Source: Nitrospirota bacterium (GTDB taxonomy: Bacteria; Nitrospirota; Thermodesulfovibrionia; Thermodesulfovibrionales; JdFR-85). From it: a DNA stretch of 48,795 nt. The stretch covers positions 1-48,795 of the forward strand of contig WFMM01000095.1 of assembly GCA_015484595.1 (NCBI GenBank). Direction: 5' to 3'. The position numbers and the translations under genes are program-made. This document shows, piece after piece, positions 16,759-25,087 of this stretch; position 1 is the first letter of the stretch; each line of letters starts with the position of its first letter. The notes under the pieces were generated by a model. That model was not told where the DNA came from, did not search any database, and saw only the letters and a list, made by a program, of their open reading frames with translations.

Positions 16759-17534
16759 TATCTTTTGCCTCCTGTTAAAAGTAACAGGTTAAGGTCTGTT
16801 TTCATGTCTGAGAAGTATCCGTTTAAAAGCACCATCACCATTGGAATGGTTAGCAGGATTACAAGAAAACCAAGTGCAAGGTAGAGTGGATAGGCCACAA
16901 AAAAGATGTTAAACTGTGGAATCAGTTTGTAAAGCACGCCAAGCAGTATGTTTGTAATAAGCACTATGGTGATGGCAGGAGCCGAAAGCTTAACTGCAAG
17001 CACGAAGACCTTTGCACCAAGCTCTATTCCTGTCTCTGCCATGCTCTTTATGTTTGCACTTCCCACGGGAACGAAGCTAAAGCTCTTCGTAAGGGCATAG
17101 ATAAAGTAGTGATGCATGTCAAGGGCAAAGAACAGAAATATGGCAAGTATGCTGTAAAATCTTGATATCTCAGTGGACTGACCAATCTCAGGATTAAAGA
17201 CATTTGCCATTGACATGCCCGTTACCGTGCTTATTGCCTGTCCTGCTGTGTCAATTGCAAAAAACAGAACCCTCACGGTAAGACCAAGGACAACGGAAAA
17301 AAGCGTCTCTCTTATAACGAGCATACCTATCTCGTCCACACCTGCCTTTACATTGACAAGGGGGGTAAGGGCAAGGGACAGGGTGAGTATCATCCCAATC
17401 CTGAACTGTGCAGGGAAGCTCTTTGAGCCAAAAAGCGGAAGCACTGCAAACACCACAGAGACCCTGAGTAGCACGAGCAGAAAGCCTATCAACTGGTCAT
17501 TCCTTATGCCTAACTGCTGAAGCATTCGCTGCAC
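16758..17534 (-). CDS. fliR: Flagellar export protein FliR
   Basis: 258-residue polytopic inner-membrane protein of the export gate, forming a complex with FliP and FliQ. About six hydrophobic helices are visible, with conserved segments FAVLPLFGSKSFPAQFRIG near 30-48 and GMSMANVFNPEIGQSTEIS near 105-123. It follows fliQ by one base and overlaps flhB. Confidence 0.95.
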   Translation of the reverse strand: MQRMLQQLGIRNDQLIGFLLVLLRVSVVFAVLPLFGSKSFPAQFRIGMILTLSLALTPLVNVKAGVDEIGMLVIRETLFSVVLGLTVRVLFFAIDTAGQAISTVTGMSMANVFNPEIGQSTEISRFYSILAIFLFFALDMHHYFIYALTKSFSFVPVGSANIKSMAETGIELGAKVFVLAVKLSAPAITIVLITNILLGVLYKLIPQFNIFFVAYPLYLALGFLVILLTIPMVMVLLNGYFSDMKTDLNLLLLTGGKR

Positions 17535-17535
17535 C

Positions 17536-17805
17536 TCACTTTATGTAAGCCGGTATGTTATTGATAATGTTTCTCGTGAAGTCAAGAAGCACATTGGTTA
17601 TCCAGGGCATAAAAAACAGAAGACACAGAAACACAGCGATTATCTTAGGCACAAAGGTTATGGTGAACTCCTGTAACTGGGTGATTGCCTGAATAAAGCT
17701 TATAAGCACACCCACAAGAAGGCTTACAAGCAAAACTGGTCCAGATGCAAGAAGCATGGTTTTAAATACCTCTGCTGATATCTGTTTTATAAGCTCTACT
17801 GTCAT
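17536..17805 (-). CDS. fliQ: Flagellar export protein FliQ
   Basis: 89-residue protein with two transmembrane helices, part of the FliPQR export gate. The frame extends 13 codons upstream to 17844, but the ATG at 17805 has AAGGAG 6 nt before it, overlaps the fliP stop as ATGA and gives exactly the family length. Conserved features are the N-terminal VELIKQISAEVF and the central SLLVGVLISFIQAITQLQE (a near-universal FliQ motif). Confidence 0.95.
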   Translation of the reverse strand: MTVELIKQISAEVFKTMLLASGPVLLVSLLVGVLISFIQAITQLQEFTITFVPKIIAVFLCLLFFMPWITNVLLDFTRNIINNIPAYIK

Positions 17806-18515
17806 TGAAAACTCCTTACCAGTGAACCTATCATAAGGTTCCATCCATCAACCAGCACGAATAGCAGCAGCTTAAAGGGCAGAGAGATAAGCACAGGTGG
17901 AAGCATCATCATACCAAGAGAAAGGAGCACGCTTGAGACCACCATGTCTATAATCAAAAAAGGCAGATATATGAGAAAGCCAATCTCAAAGGCAGTGCGA
18001 AGCTCACTTATCGCAAAGGCAGGCACCACAACCCTGAGAGGCAGTTCCTGCGGGGTCTTTACCTTTTTAAGCTTTGCCAGGTTTAAAAATAGCTTTATAT
18101 CCTTTTCCCTTGTTTGCCTTAGCATAAATGCCTTTATGCCCGGCTCAGCCTTTTTAAGTGCCTCGGTGAAGGTAATCTGATTATCCAGATAGGGGGTCAA
18201 TGCGTTTTGCTGGATGTTGTCAACCACAGGTGACATGATGTAGAGGGTGAGGAAAAGAGAAAGCCCGATAATTACAGGTGTTGGTGGTATCTGCTGCCCC
18301 CCTATTGCGTGTCTTAGAAACCCAAGAACCACAACCACCCTCGTAAAGGAGGTAAACATAATGAGTATTGCAGGCACGAAGGTAATGATGCTAAGAAAGA
18401 TAAAGAGGTTTATCAGTGGACTGTCCACTTCTTTTAAGTCAAAGCCGTAGGCAGCACCTGCAAAAATCAATGTAAAAACAACTGCTAACAGGGCTATCCC
18501 TTTTAGGCTCTTCAT
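17802..18515 (-). CDS. fliP: Flagellar export protein FliP
   Basis: 237 residues with a cleavable N-terminal signal peptide (typical for FliP) followed by four transmembrane helices and a periplasmic loop. Signatures visible: TSFTRVVVVLGFLRHAIGGQ near 55-75 and FEIGFLIYLPFLIIDMVVSS near 180-200. It overlaps fliO and fliQ by four bases each. Confidence 0.97.
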   Translation of the reverse strand: MKSLKGIALLAVVFTLIFAGAAYGFDLKEVDSPLINLFIFLSIITFVPAILIMFTSFTRVVVVLGFLRHAIGGQQIPPTPVIIGLSLFLTLYIMSPVVDNIQQNALTPYLDNQITFTEALKKAEPGIKAFMLRQTREKDIKLFLNLAKLKKVKTPQELPLRVVVPAFAISELRTAFEIGFLIYLPFLIIDMVVSSVLLSLGMMMLPPVLISLPFKLLLFVLVDGWNLMIGSLVRSFQ

Positions 18516-18838
18516 TTAATCTCACTCCTTAGGGTGTCTTTAAGGACCTTCAGGTGGTTGATATTCCTTTTCAGGCCCTGTAGCTCTGTGGCAAACTCCT
18601 CTTCAGGATAGGCCTTGATGAGTTTGAGGTCGTTTGGGGTAACACCAATCAGTATCACCTCTTTTCCTGCCTTAACAACGGCGATTGCCTTTCTGGGCCC
18701 GAGGTTAAGAAATCCCAGGGTCTTTATAAACTGACTCTGGCCTGCTCCTATCCTGCTCATAAGAACCCTTGAGCCAATAACTATAAGGGCAAGCACGAAT
18801 AAAAGAGAAAGCCCTATCTTTAGAAGCTCCATGGTCAT
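18512..18838 (-). CDS. fliO: Flagellar biosynthesis protein FliO
   Basis: 108-residue small protein with one N-terminal transmembrane helix (residues about 6-27) and a cytoplasmic beta-rich domain containing the family signature LGPRKAIAVVKAGKEVILIGV. FliO helps assemble FliP rings. Start ATG overlaps the fliN stop (ATGA); a second ATG two codons later is also possible. Confidence 0.9.
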   Translation of the reverse strand: MTMELLKIGLSLLFVLALIVIGSRVLMSRIGAGQSQFIKTLGFLNLGPRKAIAVVKAGKEVILIGVTPNDLKLIKAYPEEEFATELQGLKRNINHLKVLKDTLRSEIK

Positions 18839-19215
18839 TTCAGTTTCTTTACCCTTTCTTCAGGACTTATAATCTCCGTAAGCCTCACGCCAAGCTTTTC
18901 GTTTACCACCACAACCTCCCCCTTTGCAATCAGCTTGTTGTTTACCAGTATCTCCATTGGTTCGCCGGCAATCTTGTCAAGCTCAATGACAGAGCCGTGG
19001 CCTAACTTCAATAGATCCTGTATGAGTATCCTTGTCCTTCCAAGCTCAACCGTTATCTCAAGGGGAATGTCAAGCAGAAAGTCTATGTCCCTTGAGGTTT
19101 TTGTTTCTTCGGCATCGCCCTTTAGCTCTGAAAACTTTGCCTCCTCTGGCTCCTTTGACTCATCGCTATTGTGATGACCATCAGTGGCAACCTGTGTGTT
19201 TAATTCCTCAGCCAT
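18835..19215 (-). CDS. fliN: Flagellar motor switch protein FliN
   Basis: C-ring switch component. 126 residues: an acidic, low-complexity N-terminal stretch (about 1-40) and the SpoA/FliN domain with IPLEITVELGRTRILIQDLL and the closing VVVNEKLGVRLTEI. There is no CheC-like N-terminal domain, so this is FliN and not FliY; switch-bound CheY phosphatase activity is not supplied here. ATG at 19215 with AAAGGAG 8 nt upstream is preferred to the GTG three codons earlier. Confidence 0.95.
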   Translation of the reverse strand: MAEELNTQVATDGHHNSDESKEPEEAKFSELKGDAEETKTSRDIDFLLDIPLEITVELGRTRILIQDLLKLGHGSVIELDKIAGEPMEILVNNKLIAKGEVVVVNEKLGVRLTEIISPEERVKKLK

Positions 19216-20215
19216 TTTTTTCACTCCTTTCTGAAATATATGTATTAACTGGTCTTGTTATCTTTACAGCCTGACTTCCTCTGTGAAATCCAGGCAAACA
19301 GTAAAACTTCTCTATCCCCTCAACCTTGAGGAGGAATTCATCATTCATTGACTTTCCAAGGGTTATGACATCACCGGTCTGGAGGTTAAGTATGTCACGC
19401 ACCGTAAGCTCTGCCCTGTCTATCTCCACAGATATCTCCACAGGTGCCCTGAGCAGGTTGTTGATGAGCCTCTGCATCCACTGTTTGTCATCACTGGATG
19501 GGTTACTGCCAAGTCCACCTGAGTTTAATTGTTCCTTCAGAGGTTCGATCATTACATTGGGTAGAACGATGTGAAACTTTCCAACAAACTCACCAAACTC
19601 TATGTTAAAGGTGCTTTTTATGACCAGGTCAGAGGAGTTAAGGATGTTTACATAGTTTGGATTTGTTTCACTACCAACAAAGGATGGGTTAATCTCCTGT
19701 ACGGGCTCCCAGGCAGCCCTGTAGTCATTCAGACATATCTCAAGCAGTCTTGCAATCACCCTCTGCTCAAGGGCAGTGAATGGACGGTTTTCGGTTTTTA
19801 TCTCAGATACGCTGCTGTTACCAAAGAAGAACTCAAGGACAGCAAAGACAAGGGGTGCCTCAAAGACCACCAGGGCCTTTCCAGGAAGGGGTTTTAGTTC
19901 GATTATGTTTATGCTTGATGGCACGGGAATAAACTGCATGAACTCTCCGTACTTTACAAACTTCTGACCGTCAGGGGTTATCTTTATAATCTGATTAACA
20001 AGGTTTGAGATGGAGACCTTTTGAATCTTCGAAAACCTCTCGTTTATGCTTTCAAGCCCTGGAAGACTTGCCTGAATTATCTGTGCCTGAGATGTAAGGT
20101 CAAAGGGCTGTATGTCTTCAGAGTGGGGAGCCTCTTCAGGCTCTGTATCCACCTCTCCTTCCTTTACGCCCTGAAGAAGGGCATCCACCTCGTCCTGTGA
20201 TAGGATGTCACCCAT
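19208..20215 (-). CDS. fliM: Flagellar motor switch protein FliM
   Basis: 335-residue C-ring protein that binds phospho-CheY and relays rotation reversal. The N-terminus GDILSQDEVDALLQGV is the CheY-binding peptide region with the family EIDALL-like core. The middle CheC-like domain spans about 50-230 and the C-terminal SpoA domain about 250-325 (RAPVEISVEIDRAELTVRDIL). It overlaps fliN by eight bases. Confidence 0.97.
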   Translation of the reverse strand: MGDILSQDEVDALLQGVKEGEVDTEPEEAPHSEDIQPFDLTSQAQIIQASLPGLESINERFSKIQKVSISNLVNQIIKITPDGQKFVKYGEFMQFIPVPSSINIIELKPLPGKALVVFEAPLVFAVLEFFFGNSSVSEIKTENRPFTALEQRVIARLLEICLNDYRAAWEPVQEINPSFVGSETNPNYVNILNSSDLVIKSTFNIEFGEFVGKFHIVLPNVMIEPLKEQLNSGGLGSNPSSDDKQWMQRLINNLLRAPVEISVEIDRAELTVRDILNLQTGDVITLGKSMNDEFLLKVEGIEKFYCLPGFHRGSQAVKITRPVNTYISERSEKNG

Positions 20216-20230
20216 ACCTGTTTCTCCTTT

Positions 20231-20734
20231 TTATTGCATTACGAATTCTGTGAAATAGACATTCTTAAAGATGTCCTTTCCAACTGCCGCGTTTGCCCTC
20301 ATCAGGATCTCGTCTTTTAACTGAAACTTTCCCTCTGGTGTGGTGATGGAATCAGCGGTTTTACTGCTTATCAGAGTGATAATGGCATCCCTGATCGGAG
20401 GGGTCTTTTCCTTTGCAAGGTCTTCAAAGGACTTGTCAATCAGCTCAAGCTGCATGGTGCACTTGAGAAACCTGCCTCGCTCTGAGAGGTTTACCACAAA
20501 GGGGTCAAGGGCAAACAGCACGGGCTGTTCCTCCTTAACCTTTTGCTGCTGTTGCTGCTGGTCTGCTTCTGCTTGCTTGGGCTTTGCAAGGAACTTTGTG
20601 TAAGCAAAAAAACCACCTCCACCAACAAGCACCACTGCCACTATGATTATTATCAGGAGCTTTGACTTGCCCTTTTTGGGCTTTGCCTCCTCTGATGACT
20701 CCTCTTGCTGCTGGTCTTTTTCCTCATCTGCCAT
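20231..20734 (-). CDS. fliL: Flagellar basal-body-associated protein FliL
   Basis: First gene of the flagellar operon. 167 residues: a short charged cytoplasmic N-terminus, one transmembrane helix (LLIIIIVAVVLVGGGGFFAY), a Gln-rich linker and a periplasmic stomatin-like domain ending with FTEFVMQ, the usual FliL terminus. FliL surrounds the stator. GGAGG lies 9 nt before the ATG. No convincing sigma-28 or -24/-12 promoter was found in the 340 bp upstream. Confidence 0.93.
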   Translation of the reverse strand: MADEEKDQQQEESSEEAKPKKGKSKLLIIIIVAVVLVGGGGFFAYTKFLAKPKQAEADQQQQQQKVKEEQPVLFALDPFVVNLSERGRFLKCTMQLELIDKSFEDLAKEKTPPIRDAIITLISSKTADSITTPEGKFQLKDEILMRANAAVGKDIFKNVYFTEFVMQ

Positions 20735-20924
20735 CTTTGTTTACCTCCTTGAAGGTTTTCTGCCCCAAAGCGATGGGCTTACTTGCTCCACCTGATATTC
20801 AAAGACCATGCCTGAATTAAAAAGCTTGAAAAATCAATAAATTAGCCGTTCATTGTCAACAGGCTGACACGGTCTGGGCCAGAGACATCTGACACAGATT
20901 TGACAGTTGGCTGTAAGAGATTTC

Positions 20925-20951
20925 TAAAGATTGTAAGAATTTGTCCGATAC
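20925..20951 (+). promoter_or_regulatory. Sigma-28 (FliA) promoter for the chemoreceptor
   Basis: TAAAGATT-N11-TCCGATAC, one mismatch in the -35 octamer, exact 11-bp spacer. It lies 122 bp upstream of the chemoreceptor ATG in the fliL-MCP divergent gap (20735-21073). The rest of that gap shows no other feature I can support; a TTGACA at 20910 has only a weak -10 partner. Confidence 0.8.
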
Positions 20952-21073
20952 TGCTATAGGAGCATAATCGTACTGAATGACTTACTTAACAAAACAGGGT
21001 ATTTTTTTATGGATATTCTAAGAGCCTGATTCAGGGTTTAATTCAATGAAAATGCAGAAAAAAAGGAGGCATT

Positions 21074-22693
21074 ATGAAGGGGTTACAGATTAAGTTTGTG
21101 TCTCTATTAGCCCTTTTCGTGATCTTCTTTTTTGGGAATTATCTGACAGTAAAAAGCTCAGCAGGCTCTGCAGGGGCTTACGAGGCTACAGTGGACATTG
21201 CATTTGGCTTTTTTGTCCTTTCTTTAGCCTTAGCCATGGTTGCCTATTACTATTTCAGGAGACACATACTTAAGAGGTTTTACTATATCCTTGATAAAGC
21301 CGATAAACTGGCTCGCTATGACCTTAGCTCAGAGGTGATATGCACTGGCAGAGATGAACTTTCCTCTCTATGCTCTGCAACAGGAAGGCTCTCAGAGTCG
21401 TGGCAGAAGATATTGAGAGAGCTCTTAAGTATTTCTGCATCTCTTTCAGATAGCACGGCAAATGTATGGTCTGAGATGAATAACAACATAAAGGGTGTGA
21501 ATATTCAGAACAATCAGGCTCAGCAGATAGCCAGTGCAGCAGAGGAGATGAGTAAGACCTCCGTGGATATTGCACAGAACGCCTCAAACGCTGTAAAGAT
21601 GACCACTGCCGTCACCAGGGTAGCCAATGAATCCATGACCGACATGGACAGCACCATGGATGTTATGAACGAGCTTGCCCTTTCAAGCGGAGAGCTTGGT
21701 GAAATGATGGAGAAACTCAATAGCTCCATCACCAGGATAAGCAGTGTGGTTAGTATAATAAATGACATTGCTGACCAGACCAATCTTCTTGCACTGAATG
21801 CAGCCATTGAGGCTGCAAGGGCAGGAGAGCACGGAAAGGGCTTTGCGGTGGTTGCCGATGAGGTAAGAAAACTCGCTGAAAAGACCGTAAAGGCCACAGA
21901 CGAGATAGCTCAAACTATTAAATCCATACAGGAGGAGTCCCTTAAAACCAAAGAGCAGGTTGAGCATTCCATCAGCAAGGTGGGAAGATCAATCGAACTT
22001 ATCAACAAAACCAAGGCTGCCCTTAACAGGATAGTTGACCATGCAAGGCTTTCTGAGGATGAGGTCACAAAGATTGCTGCAGCAACTGAGCAACAGTCAG
22101 CCACTACTGAGGAGATAAGCCAGACACTTGAGGCCTCTGTAAGTGCTTCGAGAGAACTTTTTGAAAACCTGAAGTCAACCATCAGTGAGGCAAACAGGAT
22201 GTCAGAAAGGCTGATATACCTTTCTGGAGTAATCGACAGGTTTAAACTCCCCGAGGATATGCATATTGAACTTGACAGGGCAAAGGCGGCACACAAAAAC
22301 TGGGTAATCAGACTTTACAGGATGTACTACAGTGGTGAGCACATAGACCCTTCGGAGCTTACAGACCACACTGCCTGTGCCTTTGGTAAGTGGTATTACG
22401 GCTCCGGGGCTGAGGTCCTGGGTGACCTTAAGCAATTCAGAGAGATAGAGTCACCTCACAGAGAGATACACGCACTGGCAAGGGCAGCAGTTGAGGCATT
22501 TCAGCAAGGTGACAGACAGAGGTGTCTTGAGCTGATAGAGCAGGTTGACAGGACAAGTAAGACCATAGTAGAGCACATAGATGCCCTTAAAGGCATAGGA
22601 AAAGGGGAGGGGGTATCAGAGCAGTCATCCCCTGAGAGACAACGCCTTGCCGAATCCCCTTCGTTTTCATATTTTTTAGCAGATAAATTATAA
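21074..22693 (+). CDS. Methyl-accepting chemotaxis protein with C-terminal CZB zinc domain
   Basis: 539-residue chemoreceptor. Two hydrophobic segments (about 5-25 and 42-62) are separated by only about 17 periplasmic residues, so there is almost no external ligand domain. A HAMP-like linker is followed by the long signalling hairpin with the invariant tip ([19 protein letters not shown]). The last 110 residues form a CZB domain: His in AHKNWVIRL, Cys in [11 protein letters not shown] and His pair in SPHREIH are the zinc ligands. CZB receptors sense zinc availability or oxidants such as hypochlorite in the cytoplasm. It has its own sigma-28 promoter and strong AGGAGG site; the sigma-54 activator follows after 8 nt. 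Confidence 0.93.
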   Translation: MKGLQIKFVSLLALFVIFFFGNYLTVKSSAGSAGAYEATVDIAFGFFVLSLALAMVAYYYFRRHILKRFYYILDKADKLARYDLSSEVICTGRDELSSLCSATGRLSESWQKILRELLSISASLSDSTANVWSEMNNNIKGVNIQNNQAQQIASAAEEMSKTSVDIAQNASNAVKMTTAVTRVANESMTDMDSTMDVMNELALSSGELGEMMEKLNSSITRISSVVSIINDIADQTNLLALNAAIEAARAGEHGKGFAVVADEVRKLAEKTVKATDEIAQTIKSIQEESLKTKEQVEHSISKVGRSIELINKTKAALNRIVDHARLSEDEVTKIAAATEQQSATTEEISQTLEASVSASRELFENLKSTISEANRMSERLIYLSGVIDRFKLPEDMHIELDRAKAAHKNWVIRLYRMYYSGEHIDPSELTDHTACAFGKWYYGSGAEVLGDLKQFREIESPHREIHALARAAVEAFQQGDRQRCLELIEQVDRTSKTIVEHIDALKGIGKGEGVSEQSSPERQRLAESPSFSYFLADKL

Positions 22694-22694
22694 T
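22689..22694 (+). promoter_or_regulatory. -10 element predicting leaderless mRNA for the sigma-54 activator
   Basis: TATAAT ends 7 nt before the ATG at 22702, inside the tail of the chemoreceptor gene. There is no Shine-Dalgarno before that ATG. A TTTTCA at 22664 is a possible weak -35. Confidence 0.45.
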
Positions 22695-22701
22695 CTTAAT
22701 T

Positions 22702-24135
22702 ATGAGTAAAACCCACAGAGGTGGTGCTATCAGAGAGGGGCTAAGGGGGATCTCTGTCCTTGTAGTGGATGAAGATGACGAAAGGCTCGAGTCCTTTATT
22801 GATGAAATGGCACCCTATGGTGCCGAGATTTACACGACCAGTGATGTATCAAGACTTGGAGAGATAGTCAGGGAAAAGGATTTTGATTACCTCTTTTTTT
22901 CAGCCAGTAGTATCTCTGAGTTAGACATCATAAACAGCATACTAAGAGACACCCCTAAGAGGGCAAGACTGATTTTGCTTGCAGATGTAAAGCTCCTTGA
23001 AGAGCTTGACGAAGATGACCTCAGCACGCTTCATGATATATATTTAAAACCAGTAAACCCAATGCGCATAGCCCTTAACATATCTTCATCATACAGGAGT
23101 TCTGATGTGAGCACCTCTCTTACACCTGTTGAGAGTTATGTTAAGCAGCTAAAACCCTACATGATATTTCGTTCTCCCCAGATGAAACGCATCATGATGA
23201 CTCTGCCGCGGATTTCTGCCTCTGAGCAGCCTGTATTAATAACCGGTGAGACTGGAACTGGAAAGGAACTGGCTGCAAGGGCAATACACTTTCTAAGCAA
23301 AAGACGGGAGGGAAATTTCGTTGCAGTAAACTGCGGTGCTATTCCTGACACCCTTATAGAGGGTGAACTCTTCGGTCACGAAAAGGGTGCCTTTACAGGT
23401 GCCTTAAGGACACATAAGGGAAAGTTTGAGATTGCTAACAGGGGCACCCTGTTTCTTGATGAGATAGGCGATATGCCCCTTTCGCTTCAGGTAAAACTGC
23501 TCAGGGTGCTTGAGGAGGGAGAGATATACCGAATCGGTGCGGAAAGGCCTGTTAAGATTGATGTCCGGGTGATTGCTGCAACGAGAAGAGAACTGCATAA
23601 GGCGGTACAGGAAGGGCTTTTCAGGGACGACCTTTACTATAGATTGAATGTCCTGAAGGTACACCTTCCACCCTTAAGGGAAAGGACAGAGGATATCCCT
23701 TTGCTGGCAATACACTTTTTTCACAGGGCACTGTCTGAGCTTGGGCTTAGCCCTCCACACCCTGAACTTTCTAACGGCTCTATTGACATGCTCGAAAGAC
23801 TGCCCTGGAGAGGAAACATAAGGGAACTTCGTAACCTTATGACCAGGGTAGCCACCTTTTTTGCTCCCCGAAAAAGACCTGTTCTTCCTGCTGACATCCT
23901 TCACCATCTTGACGAATTCTCTATTCAATACCTTATGGAGCATCAGGACATACCCCATCATAAAGAGGGTATCTTTATTCCAATTGGCACTCCCCTTGAA
24001 AAGGCTGAAGAGATAATCATTAAAGAGACCCTTAGATTTACCAGGGGCAATAAAAGCAGGGCTGCAAGGATTCTTAACATCGGTATCAGGACGATCAGAA
24101 GAAAGCTGAATAAGTACAGTAATAGGCCACAATGA
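22702..24135 (+). CDS. Sigma-54-dependent transcriptional activator with degenerate receiver
   Basis: 477-residue bacterial enhancer-binding protein. Residues about 17-125 are a receiver-like domain that keeps VDEDDE but has Ser67 where the phosphoacceptor Asp should be (FDYLFFSASS), as in FleQ/FlrA-type regulators. The AAA+ domain (about 155-385) has Walker A GETGTGKELAA, an intact sigma-54-contact loop (KGAFTGAL), Walker B (GTLFLDEIGD) and the R-finger region. A Fis-type HTH closes the protein (NKSRAARILNIGIRTIRRKL). It follows the chemoreceptor and precedes a sigma-54 promoter for Hsp20 genes, with probable binding sites overlapping its own stop. It could regulate flagella, the Hsp20 genes or both. 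Confidence 0.92.
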   Translation: MSKTHRGGAIREGLRGISVLVVDEDDERLESFIDEMAPYGAEIYTTSDVSRLGEIVREKDFDYLFFSASSISELDIINSILRDTPKRARLILLADVKLLEELDEDDLSTLHDIYLKPVNPMRIALNISSSYRSSDVSTSLTPVESYVKQLKPYMIFRSPQMKRIMMTLPRISASEQPVLITGETGTGKELAARAIHFLSKRREGNFVAVNCGAIPDTLIEGELFGHEKGAFTGALRTHKGKFEIANRGTLFLDEIGDMPLSLQVKLLRVLEEGEIYRIGAERPVKIDVRVIAATRRELHKAVQEGLFRDDLYYRLNVLKVHLPPLRERTEDIPLLAIHFFHRALSELGLSPPHPELSNGSIDMLERLPWRGNIRELRNLMTRVATFFAPRKRPVLPADILHHLDEFSIQYLMEHQDIPHHKEGIFIPIGTPLEKAEEIIIKETLRFTRGNKSRAARILNIGIRTIRRKLNKYSNRPQ

Positions 24136-24195
24136 CCTACTGCGGTCATCCTGACCTTCCTTGAATAAATAATTAATTAGGCCAAATTGACCTAC
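24124..24195 (+). promoter_or_regulatory. Paired upstream activator sites for the Hsp20 promoter
   Basis: Two 17-bp direct repeats of type AGGCCANANTGACCTAC (24124-24140 and 24179-24195, 15 of 17 identical) start 55 bp apart, about five helical turns. The first also forms an inverted repeat ATGACC-N6-GGTCAT and overlaps the stop codon of the activator gene. They lie about 90-160 bp before the predicted transcription start, the normal place for enhancer sites. Confidence 0.6.
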
Positions 24196-24255
24196 AAAAG
24201 AGAGGGCATTCCAGACAGCTGTTCCTAACCTCTTGAAATTAAAGGAAAAATAAAA

Positions 24256-24272
24256 CTGGCACGGCTATTGCT
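24256..24272 (+). promoter_or_regulatory. Sigma-54 (-24/-12) promoter for the Hsp20 genes
   Basis: CTGGCACG-N4-TTGCT is a full match to the sigma-54 consensus (YTGGCACG-N4-TTGCW), with GG and GC dinucleotides exactly 10 bp apart. It lies 74 bp upstream of the first Hsp20 start. Confidence 0.9.
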
Positions 24273-24345
24273 ATTCTATTTAATGAAATCGTCAAAAAGA
24301 TGAGTCAATTTGATGAAATAAAAATCATTAAAGGAGGTGGTAGTT

Positions 24346-24801
24346 ATGTTAGTCAGGGACATTGAGAGGACCTTAAATCCATGGAGGATGCTCAGAGAGT
24401 TTGAAAGAGAGTTTGACAGGCTTCACAGGGAGTTTGATAACCTCTTTTCACAGTTTGGTGAGGTTGCTGAGGTTGAGTATCCAAGGGTTAACCTGCTAAG
24501 TGATGCTGATAAGGCCCTGGTGCAGGTAGAGATTCCAGGTGTAGAGCCAGATAAGATTGACATCACTGCCCACGAAGACACCCTCGTGATAAAGGGTAAG
24601 AGAGAGCCTGTGGAGCTTAAAGAAGGCCAGAGGTATCATCTAAGGGAGCGTTACGAGGGTGAGTTTTCAAGGACCGTAAAGCTTCCATTCAGGGCTCAGA
24701 TTGACGGTATCAAGGCAAGATACTCACAGGGTATCCTGACGATTGAGGTTCCCCGTGCTGAGGAGGACAAACCTAAAAAGATAGCCATTGAGAAGGCATA
24801 A
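24346..24801 (+). CDS. Small heat-shock protein Hsp20 (paralogue 1)
   Basis: ATP-independent chaperone that holds unfolding proteins. 151 residues: N-terminal arm rich in Arg/Glu/Phe (MLREFEREFDRLHREF), alpha-crystallin domain about 45-140 (VNLLSDADKALVQVEIPGV, GILTIEVPRA with the beta-9 I-x-V style motif). The frame begins at a GTG (24337) inside the AGGAGG site; the ATG at 24346 is the proper start, 8 nt after GGAGG. Transcription from a sigma-54 promoter is unusual for an Hsp20 and ties it to the activator gene just upstream. Confidence 0.95.
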   Translation: MLVRDIERTLNPWRMLREFEREFDRLHREFDNLFSQFGEVAEVEYPRVNLLSDADKALVQVEIPGVEPDKIDITAHEDTLVIKGKREPVELKEGQRYHLRERYEGEFSRTVKLPFRAQIDGIKARYSQGILTIEVPRAEEDKPKKIAIEKA

Positions 24802-24810
24802 GAGACTTGG

Positions 24811-25074
24811 TTATTGGGTTAATTGCGTTCTTTGCGTTTATCGCGTTGATTGGGTTAATCGAGTTCATTGCGTTCTTTGCGTTAATCTCGTTAGTTGCAT
24901 TAGAGAGTTTGTAGTTTGAGATTTGGAGTTTGGGATTTGTTTAGGATTTAGGATTTAGGATTTAGGATTTAGGATTTAGAAATTAGAATCTGGTTAGTGG
25001 TTATTGGGTTAGTTTTGTGTAGGTGAGGTAGTTTACTACACCCTACACGCTACCCCTTACACCCTAAAATAAAG
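24811..25074 (+). repeat. Composite intergenic repeat (9-nt array, 7-nt arrays) between Hsp20 genes
   Basis: This 286-bp gap holds, in order: a 9-nt-period array of GCGTTNATT-type units (24811-24900), a 7-nt-period RTTTGNN section, a tandem TTTAGGA array (about 24941-24979), T/G-rich sequence, and a C-rich TACACCC-type 7-nt array (25041-25072). The block 24895-24957 is identical over 63 bp to 45862-45924. No gene is visible; the next ribosome-binding site follows directly. Confidence 0.85.
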
Positions 25075-25087
25075 GAGGTGAGCAGTT

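Noticed and set aside
17806-17844. 13-codon N-terminal extension of FliQ
   Set aside because: Lies within fliP, while the ATG at 17805 has AAGGAG and gives the normal 89 residues.
20735-21073. Sigma-54 promoter for the fliL operon
   Set aside because: Scanned the minus strand for GG-N10-GC with consensus flanks and found none; only the plus-strand sigma-28 site is convincing.
21290-21316. GCCGATAA inside the chemoreceptor gene as a further sigma-28 promoter
   Set aside because: No TAAAGTTT-like element at the right distance and fully inside a conserved coding region.
23674-24132. 152-residue antisense frame under the sigma-54 activator
   Set aside because: Antisense shadow of the AAA+ and HTH coding sequence; no start signals or domain.
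24941-24979. TTTAGGA tandem as telomere-like or CRISPR repeat
   Set aside because: Only about five degenerate 7-nt units, no spacers, internal to a chromosome-like gene context; grouped with the other heptad arrays.
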